Assembly: GCF_041365695.1 (NCBI RefSeq)
Contig: NZ_JBGFSJ010000003.1
Location: forward strand, 372,001 to 436,000
Direction of reading: 5' to 3'
Length of the DNA: 64,000 nucleotides
Source of the DNA: Rhodosalinus sp041365695
GTDB lineage: Bacteria; Pseudomonadota; Alphaproteobacteria; Rhodobacterales; Rhodobacteraceae
The translations under genes and the position numbers were made by a program. This document shows, piece by piece, positions 1 to 9,800 of the stretch. Below the pieces are notes generated by a model, which made no database searches, was not told the DNA's origin, and saw only the letters and a list, made by a program, of their open reading frames with translations. Within the stretch, counting starts at the first letter, position 1. Every line of letters begins with the position of its first letter.

Positions 1-67
1 CATTCTGCACATGGGCCAAGGCCTCTGCAAAACTCCATTGGGTACGGTCGAGCGATTGCAGCGACAT
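1..67 (-). CDS. 5' end of an unidentified gene, cut by the window edge
   Basis: An ATG on the minus strand at 67 opens a frame reading MSLQSLDRTQWSFAEALAHV, which stays open to the left edge. A weak purine stretch (AGG) lies about 7 nt before it. Only 22 residues are visible, so the family cannot be named. The choice rests on the protein-like composition and the terminator-like hairpin to its right. It could also be chance coding in a junction region. Confidence 0.3.
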   Translation of the reverse strand, partial: MSLQSLDRTQWSFAEALAHVQN

Positions 68-117
68 CTGCGGCCTCGTGATTCATGCTGGATGACATGA
101 ACATAATGGGAACGCCC

Positions 118-160
118 GAACCCCTCAACCCATTCCGATGTTGGATGGGTGGAGGGGTTC
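118..160. terminator. large terminator-like hairpin between the left-edge gene and hsdS remnant
   Basis: GAACCCCT at 118-125 pairs with AGGGGTTC at 153-160, and inside it ACCCAT at 128-133 pairs with ATGGGT at 145-150. Two mismatched bases separate the helices and the loop is about 11 nt. No long T run follows on either strand, so intrinsic termination is unproven. It marks the point after which the hsdS-like sequence begins. Confidence 0.4.
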
Positions 161-289
161 ACCCTTTCCGGAGGGGCACGGGTTGACCGGTTCCGAGGTC
201 GCGGGCGGCGGCGCGATGCGGCACCGATGGGCCATGATGTTCGATCCCGGTCCCATCCGTCGCCCCAATCCGCTCGCCCCCTCGGTGAT

Positions 290-658
290 GAGGGGCACGC
301 GAACCGTCAAGAGATTGGTCGCGCGGCCATCTGGCAGGGTGAAATCTCTGATATGATGCACCAAAACCATCTGATCCGAATAAGAGCCGGCAGCAGAGCG
401 GAGCCTCGCTTCATTTGCGAGCTGATTAATTCGCCTGTAGGTCAGGAATACTTTCAGTCTCGCGCAAAGAGTTCCAGCGGCTTGAACACGATCAATTCGA
501 CCGTTGTTCGCGAATTTCAATTTCCGCTGCCATGTATTGAAACTCAAAGACACGAGCTCACAAAGCTTGATCAGATTTCCGCCAGTGCGGCGAACATCGA
601 AGAACGCCTTTTGAACGCGCGAAAGCTATTCAAGATGCTCTTGAACGGGGATCGATGA
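290..658 (+). pseudogene. hsdS: type I restriction specificity subunit HsdS, C-terminal fragment
   Basis: The frame ending at 658 reads like the second half of a type I specificity subunit. GRAAIWQGEI followed by HQNHLIRIR, the run VGQEYFQ, and a C-terminal helical stretch (QRHELTKLDQI, EERLLNARKLF) match the conserved region and coiled coil around the second target recognition domain. Family members have about 400 residues; here only about 120 are HsdS-like. The in-frame sequence before 290 is Arg/Gly-rich and does not resemble the family, so the gene appears truncated by a rearrangement. Its base composition is clearly less GC-rich than the window. The hsdR frame follows 3 bp after the stop, the usual hsdS-hsdR order; hsdM would lie outside the window if present. 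Confidence 0.6.
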
Positions 659-661
659 CCA

Positions 662-3115
662 TTGTCCTTTAACGAAGCCAACACCGTCGAAGCCTTCATC
701 CGCGACCGCCTTTCGGGCAGCGCCAGTCCAGCCGCGGTTGCACCCGGCCTCGCCCGGCAAGGCGGCGCGATCTCCGGCCTTGGCTGGCATTTCGTCGGCC
801 CCGTCGACCTTCCGCGCCAGTCGCAGGAGGCGCTGGTCGAGCTCTGGCTGCGCGACGCCCTGATCCGCCTGAACCCCGACATCACCGCCAATCCGTCCCG
901 CGTGGACGACGTGCTCTACCGCCTGCGCGCCATCGTCATGAGCGCGCGCTCGGACGGGCTGGTGAAGGCCAACGAGGAATTCGCCGCCTGGATGCTCGGC
1001 GAACGCTCCATGCCCTTCGGCGCGGACGGCCAGCATGTCACCATCCGCCTGATCGACTTCGACGACATCGAGCGGAACAGCTTTGTCGTCACCCAGCAGT
1101 TCACCTTTCGCGCCGGCAAGACCGAAAAGCGCGCCGATCTGGTGCTGCTGATCAACGGCCTGCCGCTTGTCTTGATCGAGGCCAAGACGCCGGTTCGCTC
1201 CAGCCAGAGCTGGCTCGACGCCGCGCTCCAGGTTCATGACGACTACGAGCAGAACGTGCCGGAGCTGTTCGTCCCGAACGTCTTCTCGGTCGCCACCGAG
1301 GGGAAGGAATACCGCTACGGCTCCGTCCGCATGCCCGTCGATCTCTGGGGCCCGTGGCGCACGGATGCCGACGGCCCGCAGTCGATGGGCGAGGTCGAGA
1401 AATCGGTCAACGCGATGCTGCGGCCCGCGATGGTGCTGGACCTGCTCGCCAATTTTACCGCCTTCGCCACGCAGAAGGGCAAGCAGCGCATCAAGATCAT
1501 TGCCCGCTACCAGCAGGTCGAGGGCGTCAACAAGATCGTCGAGCGGGTCGTCGCCGGCCAGGTGCGCAAGGGGCTGATCTGGCACTTCCAGGGGTCCGGC
1601 AAGTCTCTGCTAATGCTGTTCGCTTCCAAGAAGTTGCGCCTGCAACCCGCCTTGAAGAACCCGACAGTGCTGGTGGTGGTCGACCGCATCGACCTCGACA
1701 GCCAGATCGCCGGCACCTTCTATGCCGCCGACATGGCCAATCTGGTGCGCACCGACAGCCGCAAGGAGCTGTCCGACCTGCTGGCCAAGGACGTGCGCAA
1801 GGTCGTCATCACCACGATCCACAAGTTCGCCGAGGCAGACGGCGTGCTGAACGACCGCGACAACATCATCGTCATGGTCGACGAGGCGCACCGCACGCAG
1901 GAGGGCGACCTCGGCCGCAAGATGCGTGAGGCGCTGCCGAACGCGTTCCTGTTCGGTCTGACCGGCACGCCGATCAACCGCGCCGACCGCAACACCTTCT
2001 ACGCCTTCGGCGCCGAGATCGACGAGAACGGCTACATGAGCCGCTACGGGCTCAACGACTCGATCCACGACGGCGCGACCAAGGAGCTGCATTTCGAGCC
2101 GCGGCTGGTGGACCTGCACATCGACCAGCAGGCGATCGAGGAGGCCTATGCCGAGCTGACCGAGGGCCTCACGGACGAGGACAGGGACAAGCTCGGCCGC
2201 GCCGCCGCAAAGATGTCGATCCTGGTGAAGGCTCCGGAACGCATCAGCGCCATCTGCGCCGACATCGCGCAGCACTTCCAGACGAAGGTGCAGCCGAACG
2301 GTTTCGGCGCGCAGGTGGTGACGTTCGACCGCGAAAGTTGCGTTCTCTACAAGAAGGAGCTCGACAAGCACCTGCCGCCGGAAACCTCCGACATCGTCAT
2401 CTCGGTCAACAGCGGCGAGCCGGAATACGCGGCCTACAAGCGCGACCGGGATGCCGAGGAAAAGCTGCTCGACCGTTTCCGCGACCCAAAGGATCCGCTG
2501 AAGATCATCATCGTCACGTCGAAGCTGCTGACCGGCTTCGACGCCCCGATTTTGCAGACGATGTATCTCGACAAGCCGCTGCGCGACCACACGCTGCTGC
2601 AGGCGATCTGCCGGACAAACCGCCCCTACGGCGAGCAGAAGACGCACGGCCTGATCGTCGACTACCTCGGGATCTTTGACGACGTCGCACAGGCGCTCAA
2701 GTTCGATGAGAAGGGCGTTCAGAAGGCGGTGTCCAACATCGCTGAACTGGCTTCAATGCTGCCGTCCGCGATCCAGAAGAGAGATCCGGACAACCAGAAC
2801 TTCGATGAAATGGAAATGGATTGCGCTGAATGTGGCGCAGTACTGGATCGCGAGGAGGTCTTCGAAGCTGCAATCGGCGAAGCCACAGCAGGTGACGCAT
2901 ACATCGCCATGACCGATGGTGGAGAACCCCCAGTGACCACATGCCCAGAATGCCATCGTGAAAGCTGGGTGAACGGAGAGGGCTGCGTCCTCTGTCCAGG
3001 TGCTGATCTGACGTGTTCAATGTTTGGAGAGGAGTTCAATCCGGACGATTTCAATTATGACGCCGGCATGTGTTCATACTGTGCCTGGCGAATGGACAAG
3101 GTGATGCGGGAGTAG
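662..3115 (+). CDS. hsdR: type I restriction endonuclease HsdR with replaced, zinc-ribbon-like C-terminus
   Basis: This is the motor and nuclease subunit of a type I restriction enzyme. Visible parts are the PD-(D/E)XK nuclease (D159, E173, K175 in LVLIEAK), a Walker A-like HFQGSGKS near 309-315, the DEAH box at 407-410, the LTGTPIN motif and the motif VI-like QAICRTNRPY. I chose the TTG at 662 because the ATG at 655 is out of frame and stops at once. HsdR homology ends near residue 703 at LPSAIQ. The usual 250 or more C-terminal residues that contact HsdM are missing. Instead about 110 residues follow with four Cys pairs (CAEC, CPEC, CVLC, CSYC), as in small zinc-ribbon proteins. G+C content also drops there. 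Restriction activity is doubtful, because HsdS is truncated and the docking region is gone. Confidence 0.85.
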   Translation: MSFNEANTVEAFIRDRLSGSASPAAVAPGLARQGGAISGLGWHFVGPVDLPRQSQEALVELWLRDALIRLNPDITANPSRVDDVLYRLRAIVMSARSDGLVKANEEFAAWMLGERSMPFGADGQHVTIRLIDFDDIERNSFVVTQQFTFRAGKTEKRADLVLLINGLPLVLIEAKTPVRSSQSWLDAALQVHDDYEQNVPELFVPNVFSVATEGKEYRYGSVRMPVDLWGPWRTDADGPQSMGEVEKSVNAMLRPAMVLDLLANFTAFATQKGKQRIKIIARYQQVEGVNKIVERVVAGQVRKGLIWHFQGSGKSLLMLFASKKLRLQPALKNPTVLVVVDRIDLDSQIAGTFYAADMANLVRTDSRKELSDLLAKDVRKVVITTIHKFAEADGVLNDRDNIIVMVDEAHRTQEGDLGRKMREALPNAFLFGLTGTPINRADRNTFYAFGAEIDENGYMSRYGLNDSIHDGATKELHFEPRLVDLHIDQQAIEEAYAELTEGLTDEDRDKLGRAAAKMSILVKAPERISAICADIAQHFQTKVQPNGFGAQVVTFDRESCVLYKKELDKHLPPETSDIVISVNSGEPEYAAYKRDRDAEEKLLDRFRDPKDPLKIIIVTSKLLTGFDAPILQTMYLDKPLRDHTLLQAICRTNRPYGEQKTHGLIVDYLGIFDDVAQALKFDEKGVQKAVSNIAELASMLPSAIQKRDPDNQNFDEMEMDCAECGAVLDREEVFEAAIGEATAGDAYIAMTDGGEPPVTTCPECHRESWVNGEGCVLCPGADLTCSMFGEEFNPDDFNYDAGMCSYCAWRMDKVMRE

Positions 3116-3184
3116 CACGGTCGAGCTGTTCTATCCTACTACTCGCTAAAGTTTGGTCTCAGTTCCTTTTCGCGAAGGCCACTA

Positions 3185-3447
3185 GCGTCGAAGTGTTCAG
3201 CCGGGAAAACTTGAAACCACAATGATTTCAGATGCTTGCAAGCTATTCACCAAAACGGCGCAGTCATGAGGTCCGGAGAATATCGGCACTGAGAGACCGC
3301 TTCCGGGCCTCCTGGCAGCAGGGCCAGTGCTCAGCCCCAGCCGCATAACCCTCGAAAACCAAGGAAAAATCCGGCCCCAGCCAGATGGGGAGAACCTTTT
3401 CGCTAGGGCAAGTGGCGGAGGGGATGGAACCGGAATCGAACGTTCTC
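3185..3447. repeat. left imperfect direct repeat (att-like) of the tRNA-Ser island
   Basis: The sequence starts with TCGAAGTGTTCAG and shares many blocks in the same order with 16660-16925: GGAGAATATCGGC, GCCAGTGCTCAGCCC, CGCATAACCC, GGAAAAATC and GGGCAAGTGGCGGAG. By eye the identity is roughly 70-80 percent with small indels. The last block corresponds to the CCA end and acceptor strand of tRNA-Ser in the right copy. After it a degenerate TTCGAA-like patch (AATCGAAC) follows, and similarity fades by about 3447. Confidence 0.65.
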
Positions 3448-3645
3448 CGGCCCCTAAGCCATTGGATTTCATTTCATGGAACCGAGTTGCATCCGATAAG
3501 CGGTCCAGACACGAGCGATATCGAACGGCGCTGGTGCAGGCCGAGGCGATCAGACATGACTCGGTCGCGGTGATGGCGCTGGCGAACTGGACGACGCCGA
3601 AGACGTTCTAGGCGTTCCCGCCCAAAGCGGTGGCGAAGAACCAGA
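3448..3645. other. gene-poor junction sequence
   Basis: No convincing gene is seen here. Short frames on both strands have no recognisable family and no ribosome binding site. Together with the repeat to the left and the cytochrome remnant to the right, the whole 3116-3920 interval carries no intact coding sequence. It looks like accumulated insertion debris at the left end of the island. Confidence 0.5.
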
Positions 3646-3774
3646 GGGGTGTGCGCAGTCGCGCATGGAGAAGCGAACATGCCGGCCATCGAAAGTGTCA
3701 TCAATGGGGATGTTCAGCGGATCACCGCCTATGTCCGCGCTTTGCAGCGCGCTCACAGGATAGAGGAGCGATGA
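3646..3774 (+). pseudogene. C-terminal remnant of a cytochrome c-type protein
   Basis: The frame reads VAHGEANMPAI then ITAYVRALQRAH and stops at 3774. A Met followed by PAI, then a terminal helix of the ITAYVRxLQRA type, is the usual end of small class I cytochromes c, where this Met is the distal heme ligand. No CXXCH heme site exists upstream in any frame within 300 bp, so only the last 40 or so residues survive. Such cytochromes often accompany copper loci, so this may be a broken first member of the resistance block. Identification rests on a short motif. Confidence 0.4.
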
Positions 3775-3920
3775 CCTTCAACCTCGCGCCGGTCGAAACC
3801 GCTTGTCGCAGAGTCAGCTTCCTGGCTTGGACTGACGAGGCAGACCTTGGGAAGGCTGGTCCTCGTAGGGTCACGCAAATTCCAGTTGTCTCGACGCGTT
3901 GTCGCAACTATTTCATAATC

Positions 3921-4316
3921 ATGAGAGAGATCGCGGACAGTTCTGCAGCGAAGCGTTTGACGGCGCTGATCGTGTGCCTTGCGCTCATGATCGCCGGAAT
4001 AGCTGCGGCTGTCGCGATCGAACATCCGGGGCATGACAGCAGTGGAAGCGTCGCCTGGACGTCGTCCGATTATGGGTCGATGGACCACGCATCGCACCAG
4101 ATGGCGTCCGGGAAATCCGACGCGGAGTGCTGTGAACCCGACACCACGGCTGCGTCGAGCTGCCATATATCAGCCTGTTGTCTTTCCGAACTGCAATACT
4201 CGAACGTTACGCCGTCCCTGGAGCACAGCCGAAGCGCCTGCGCTCAGTCGATGGGAAATCTGGTCGGACCTTCGATCAACACCCCTCTCCCTGAACGACC
4301 TCCCCGACTTTCCTGA
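3921..4316 (+). CDS. small membrane-anchored Cys/His/Met-rich protein, first gene of the copper block
   Basis: This 131-residue protein has one N-terminal hydrophobic segment (about residues 11-31), then a periplasmic domain with HPGH, MDHASHQM and a cysteine cluster (ECCEP, SSCHISACC). The composition suggests soft-metal binding, like the small cysteine-rich proteins (DUF2946-like) next to copper and mercury efflux genes. I did not match it to a defined family. The ATG at 3921 is chosen because it is followed directly by the charged N-terminus and membrane helix. The longer in-frame extension to 3630 is low-complexity and overlaps the cytochrome remnant. cusB follows after 90 bp containing two hairpins, so the two may be transcribed together with attenuation between them. 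Confidence 0.6.
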   Translation: MREIADSSAAKRLTALIVCLALMIAGIAAAVAIEHPGHDSSGSVAWTSSDYGSMDHASHQMASGKSDAECCEPDTTAASSCHISACCLSELQYSNVTPSLEHSRSACAQSMGNLVGPSINTPLPERPPRLS

Positions 4317-4331
4317 CAGGTTCTTGCGGGT

Positions 4332-4391
4332 CCGAGCCCTCGAGCGGCTCGGGTCCATCTTGAATTTTGGGCCGATCCACAGCGGATCGGC
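4332..4391 (+). promoter_or_regulatory. two consecutive hairpins in the cusB leader
   Basis: CCGAGCC at 4332-4338 pairs with GGCTCGG at 4346-4352 over a 7-nt loop and is followed by a T-rich stretch ending in ATTTT. GCCGATCC at 4371-4378 pairs perfectly with GGATCGGC at 4384-4391 over a 5-nt loop. The second hairpin ends only a few bases before the AGGAGG ribosome binding site of cusB, whose start is at 4407. The first could act as a partial terminator and the second could modulate translation. Both roles are inferred. Confidence 0.45.
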
Positions 4392-4406
4392 TGCCAGGAG
4401 GTTGCA

Positions 4407-6839
4407 ATGCGTGGACGCTACACGGCTCTCGCGATCCTTGCCTTGGCGGGCGGCGCCGCCGGCGGCATCACCCTAGAGAGGTTCTACCTCAACCCGGCGA
4501 GTATGGACGGGTCAGATGGCCCGGAGATTCTCTATTGGGTCGCTCCGATGGACCCGAATTTCCGGCAACCGGGACCGGGCAAATCGCCCATGGGGATGGA
4601 CCTGATCCCTGTCTATGCCGGTCAGGAACCTGCAGGCGATCCCTCAGAGGTCTCGCTCAGCGCGGCCGAAATCAATGCGATCGGGGTACGCACCGCGCTG
4701 GCGCGGATGACGGACGTGGCTCCGAAGATCGAAACCGTCGGATTTGTCGGCTATGACGAGCATCTGACCAGCCATGTCCACACGCGCGTCGATGGATGGA
4801 TCGAGTTGCTGAACGTGCGCGCGGTGGGTGACGTTGTCCAAAAGGGTGACGTGCTGTTCGAGCTCTTCTCGCCGGAATTCGGCGTCGCAAGCTTTGATTT
4901 TCTGAGGGCCGTGGAGAACGGAACGGGGCTGTCGCGCGAGGCGGCTCGCAACAAACTGCGGAGCCACGGTGCCACCGAGCGACAGATCGCGGAGATCGAG
5001 GCATCCGGAGAGGTCGCGCGTCGCATAGCCGTCGAAGCCCCGAGGGACGGTATCGTGGTGGCTCTCGAGGCCGCGGACGGCATGTTCCTGCAGCCGGGAA
5101 CGCAGGCGGTGTCGATCACGGATCTGAGCCAGGTGTGGCTGATCGTAGATGTGTTCGAGCGTGACATCTCGCGCCTTTCGGAAAACATGACTGCTGTCGC
5201 CAGCTTCGAGCATCTTCCGGGGCGAGTCTTCGAAGGCAGGATCGACTACGTCTATCCCGAGCTCGACCCGCGCACGCGAACCCTTCCCGTGCGCCTGCGG
5301 TTCGACAATCCGGAAGGCCTGCTTCGGCCCGGCATGTTCGGGAACGTGAGCCTCCTTCCCAATACAAGCCGTCAGGTACTGACAGTTCCGTCCGAGGCCG
5401 TGATCCGCACCGGATCGGCGGAGCGGGTCATCCTGAAGACGGGCGAGGGAACGTTCCGGCCCCGGCTCGTCACGACGGGCCTGCGCGACAGTTTCGGAGA
5501 AGGCGGCCGCACGGAAATTCTGCAAGGCTTGTCTCCGGGTGAGGAGGTCGTGGCCTCCGCCCAGTTCCTGATCGACAGCGAAAGCGCCCTGAGTGCGGGC
5601 TTCACGCGGATGGCGCCGACAGATGAAGAGCCCGCGCGCGGGACAGGCACGCTTGTAGCACTTGACCGTGACCGGCGGGTCGCGACGCTTCGCCATGGTA
5701 CTCTGGAAAGCCTCGACTGGCCGGCCATGACGTCCGAGTTCCCGGTGCGCGCGGACGTGTCGCTGGACCGGCTGCGGGAGGGAGAGGAAGTGTCGTTCCG
5801 CGCCGCCCGGGGCGCCGACGGTCTGCTCGGCCTGATCGAGCTGGGTCCCGATGATGGGGTCGCGGCGACGGGAACGGGCATGGCCCTAGCCGTAACGCCC
5901 GGAGGCAAGCTGAAGCTCGATCATGGCCCTATTCCGGATCTTGGCTGGCCGGCAATGCAGATGGACCTCGATGTGGCCGGTCTCGATCCGGCAAGCGTTC
6001 CACTCGATACGCCAATCGAGTTCGATCTCGCCAAGGATGAGAACGGAATGTTCTCCATCATCGCCGTGCGCGCCGAGGGCGAAGATGCACCTGCGGTGGG
6101 GAAAGTTGACGAGACGCCGACCGCGGCGGCGCCTCCTATCGTCGTTTCAGGAACGATTAACGCCATCGACCCGGCAACTGGACAGGCAACGATCACCCAC
6201 GGACCGATCACCGAAATCGGCATGCCAGGCATGACGATGGCGTTCGCTGTGGACCCGGAACTGGACCTCTCTGGAACCGAAACAGATCAGGAGATGACCC
6301 TCACCTTTGCAAGGCCGGATGGAATGACCATGGTGCTGACGGCTGCCGCGCCTGTCGTCCCGAGTGCGCCGCCAATCACCGTCACCGGTACCATCGACGC
6401 CGCAGATGCCGAGGCTGGGCGGGCGACCATAACCCACGGGCCGATCATGGAGATCGGGATGCCGGGGATGACGATGGAGTTTGCCGTCGATGCCGATCTC
6501 GACCTGGCCTCTCTGCCGACCGGGACGGAAATGTCGCTCACCTTCGCGCGCCCGGACGGCATGACGATGGTGCTGGCAAGTGTCGAGCCCACGCAGCCGC
6601 CGATGGAGGTCTCTGGCACGATCAATGCGGTCGACCCTGATACGCGGATGGCCAACATCACCCATGGGCCCATGGCCGAGATCGGCATGCCGAGCATGAC
6701 CATGGATTTCGCCATCGCCGATGACATCGATCCGGCCGCCTTGCCCACCGGGGAGGAACTCACCCTGCTTCTGCATCGCAACCCCGACTTCTCGATGACA
6801 CTTGTCGGCACCGCCGCTGCGCGGAGCGTATCGCAATGA
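4407..6839 (+). CDS. cusB: CusB-type RND periplasmic adaptor with five C-terminal CusF-like domains
   Basis: This is the periplasmic adaptor of a copper/silver RND efflux pump, with an N-terminal signal/anchor (residues 5-22). A heavy-metal-binding domain at 42-70 (APMDPNF, SPMGMDLIPVY) comes first, then barrel-sandwich and beta-barrel parts at about 115-400. CusB normally ends near there (about 400 residues). This protein has 810, because five CusF-like domains follow at about 411-478, 487-557, 579-645, 658-724 and 734-800. Ligand positions by the CusF pattern H, W, M, M are: domain 1 H430 W438 M441 S443; domain 2 H506 W514 M517 M519; domain 3 H598 M606 M609 M611; domain 4 H677 M685 M688 M690; domain 5 H753 M761 M764 M766. 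A good AGGAGG precedes the ATG. The stop overlaps the cusA start (ATGA), so the two are translationally coupled. Confidence 0.93.
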   Translation: MRGRYTALAILALAGGAAGGITLERFYLNPASMDGSDGPEILYWVAPMDPNFRQPGPGKSPMGMDLIPVYAGQEPAGDPSEVSLSAAEINAIGVRTALARMTDVAPKIETVGFVGYDEHLTSHVHTRVDGWIELLNVRAVGDVVQKGDVLFELFSPEFGVASFDFLRAVENGTGLSREAARNKLRSHGATERQIAEIEASGEVARRIAVEAPRDGIVVALEAADGMFLQPGTQAVSITDLSQVWLIVDVFERDISRLSENMTAVASFEHLPGRVFEGRIDYVYPELDPRTRTLPVRLRFDNPEGLLRPGMFGNVSLLPNTSRQVLTVPSEAVIRTGSAERVILKTGEGTFRPRLVTTGLRDSFGEGGRTEILQGLSPGEEVVASAQFLIDSESALSAGFTRMAPTDEEPARGTGTLVALDRDRRVATLRHGTLESLDWPAMTSEFPVRADVSLDRLREGEEVSFRAARGADGLLGLIELGPDDGVAATGTGMALAVTPGGKLKLDHGPIPDLGWPAMQMDLDVAGLDPASVPLDTPIEFDLAKDENGMFSIIAVRAEGEDAPAVGKVDETPTAAAPPIVVSGTINAIDPATGQATITHGPITEIGMPGMTMAFAVDPELDLSGTETDQEMTLTFARPDGMTMVLTAAAPVVPSAPPITVTGTIDAADAEAGRATITHGPIMEIGMPGMTMEFAVDADLDLASLPTGTEMSLTFARPDGMTMVLASVEPTQPPMEVSGTINAVDPDTRMANITHGPMAEIGMPSMTMDFAIADDIDPAALPTGEELTLLLHRNPDFSMTLVGTAAARSVSQ

Positions 6840-9800
6840 TCCCCACCATCATCCGCGCCTCGATCGCGAACCGCTTCATCATCGTGGCGCTCGCGCTCAT
6901 GTTGGCGGCGGCCGGGGTCTGGGCCATCCGCGAGACGCCGGTGGACGCGATCCCTGACCTGTCCGACGTCCAGGTGATCGTGCGCACGCCTTATCCGGGT
7001 CAGGCGCCGCAGGTGGTCGAGAACCAGATCACCTATCCGCTCGCCACCGCCATGCTTTCGGTGCCCGGGGCGCAGGACGTGCGCGGCTTTTCCTTCTTCG
7101 GGGACAGTTTCGTCTATGTCGTCTTCGAGGACGGCACTGATCTTTACTGGGCGCGCTCGCGGGTGCTGGAATATCTCGGCCAAATTTCCGGAAGCCTTCC
7201 CGAGGGCGTCTCCCCGCAGCTGGGGCCGGATGCGACGGGCGTAGGGTGGATATACCAATACGCCCTGATCGACCGCACCGGGAACCATGACCTGTCGCAG
7301 CTCCGCACGCTTCAGGACTGGTTCCTGAAATACGAGTTACAGGCAGTCGAAGGCGTTTCTGAAGTCGCCACCATCGGCGGGATGGTCAAGCAGTACCAGG
7401 TCGTCGTCGATCCAAACAAGCTCAGAGCCTACGACATCACGCTCGCGCAGCTGCGCGGAGCGATCCAGGCCGCGAACCGCGAGACCGGTGGCAGCGTGAT
7501 CGAGATGGGCGAAGCGGAGTTCATGGTCCGCTCGTCGGGCTACATCGACGAGCTTGCGGACCTCGCCAGCGCGCCCTTGAGGGTCAATGAGCGCGGCGCC
7601 GCGCTGACGCTCGGCGACGTGGCCGAGATCCGGCTCGGGCCGGAGATGCGCCGCGGCGTCGGCGAGTTCGACGGGATTGGCGACGCCGTGGGCGGCGTTG
7701 TGATCCTGCGCTGGGGCGGCAACGCATTGGCCACGATCAAGGCGGTGGAGGCGCGGATCGCGGAGTTGCGCCCGAACCTGCCCGCGGGCGTCGAGATCGT
7801 GACCACCTACGACCGCTCCGGTGTGATCGAAAGGGCCATAGAGAATCTTCAGAAGAAGCTGACCGAGGAATTCATCGTCGTGGTGCTGGTCTGCGCCGCC
7901 TTCCTTCTGCACCTGCGCTCGTCGCTGGTTATCCTTCTGTCGCTTCCCCTGGGCATCTTCGCGGCCTTCATCCTGATGAAGGCCCAGGGCGTGAACGCCA
8001 ACATCATGTCGCTGGGTGGCATCGCCATCGCCATCGGCGCCATGGTCGACGCCGCCATCGTGATGATCGAGGCGATGCACCGTCGGCTCGAAAAGGAGAA
8101 GCTGACGGCTGAGAACCGTTGGCGGATCGTGCTGGAATGCGCATCCGAGGTCGGACCTGCGCTGTTTTATTCGCTCGCCATCATTACGGTGAGCTTCCTG
8201 CCGGTCTTTGTTCTGGAAAATCAGGAAGGACGGCTGTTCAAGCCGCTGGCCTATACCAAGACCTATGCGATGGCGGCAGCGGCGATCCTGTCGATCACGC
8301 TGGTGCCGGTGCTGATGGGCTATTTTGTCCGCGGCCGCATCCTGCCCGAACGCAAAAACCCCCTAAATCGCGTCGTCGTCTGGATGTATCGCCCGTTCCT
8401 TGACGCGGCCATCGCCTGGCCCTGGGCCACGACCTTTCTTGCCGCCGCTGTTGTCGCCTCAATGTGGTATCCGCTCCAGCGCCTCGGTTCGGAGTTCATG
8501 CCGGAACTGAACGAGGGCGACTTTCTCTACATGCCGACGCTCTACCCCGGCGTCTCCATCGGCAAGGCGCGCGAGGTCCTGCAGCAAACCGACAGGCTGA
8601 TCGCGACCATCCCCGAGGTGGAAACAGTACACGGAAAGCTTGGCCGTGCGGAAACCGCGACCGATCCGGCACCGCTAACGATGATCGAGACCACCATCCA
8701 GCTTAAGCCGGAATCCGAATGGCGCCCGGGCATGACGATGGAAGGGATCCGTGACGAACTTGACCGTGTGGTTCAGGTGCCCGGCGTCACGAACGTCTGG
8801 ATCCAGCCAATCAAGAACCGGATCGACATGCTGGCGACGGGGATCAAGACGCCCGTCGGCGTGAAGATCTCGGGCGCCGACCTGAACGTCATCGAACAGA
8901 TCGGTATCGCGGTCGAGGAGGCCGTGCGCGGCATAGACGGCACCGCCTCGGCCTATGCCGAACGCCCCATCGGCGGGCGCTTCATCGAGATCGACGTGAA
9001 GCGCGACGCGGCCGCCCGCTACATGATGAGCGTCCGCGACGTGCAGGACGTAGTGCAGACGGCCATCGGCGGCATGCAGGTGTCGGAGTCCGTCGAAGGG
9101 CTCGAACGGTTCCCGATCAACCTGCGCTACCCGCAGTCCTGGCGGGACAGTCCCGAGCGGCTCGAAACCTTGCCCGTGGTCACGCCTTCGGGCGCCCATG
9201 TCCCGCTCGCCGCGTTCGCCGATATCCGGATCGTCGATGGCCCGGGGATGATCCGGTCCGAGAACGCCCGGCGCACGGGATTCGTCTTCATCGATATCGC
9301 GGGCCGTGACCTTGGCAGCTATGTCGCCGAGGCACGCACGAGGGTCGCCGAAGAGGTCACCTTGCCTCCGGGCTACTCGCTCACCTGGTCAGGGCAGTAC
9401 GAATACATCGAACGGATGCAGAAACGGCTGACAATCGTGGCCCCCGCGACGCTTCTGATCATCACGCTGATGCTCTTCATGGCCTTCAACCGGGTGATCG
9501 AGGTCGGGATCATCCTCGCGGCCCTACCGCTGGCGTTGGCCGGGGGCGTCTGGTTCCTGTGGTATCTCGCCTTCGACATCTCGGTGGCCGTGCTTGTCGG
9601 CTTCATCGCGCTCGCAGGCGTCGCGGTCGAGACCGCCATCGTGATGCTTCTCTACCTCAACCTCTCTTGGGAAAAGCGCCGCAAGCTCGCGCAGACCGAG
9701 AACCGCAATCTGACTCGGGACGACATCGAGGAGGCCGTCTTCGAAGGCGCGGTTCTGCGGGTCCGGCCCAAGGTCATGACGGTGGCCACGATCTTCGCGG

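Noticed and set aside
3550..3756. Minus-strand 68-codon frame near the left island end
   Set aside because: No ribosome site, Ser/Pro-rich composition and no similarity to a known family; it overlaps the cytochrome remnant on the other strand.
6120..6760. DNA-level tandem repeats in the 3' part of cusB considered as a satellite or recombination array
   Set aside because: The similarity follows protein domain borders, keeps the reading frame and metal ligands, and differs at many synonymous sites, so it is a domain array and not a recent DNA repeat.
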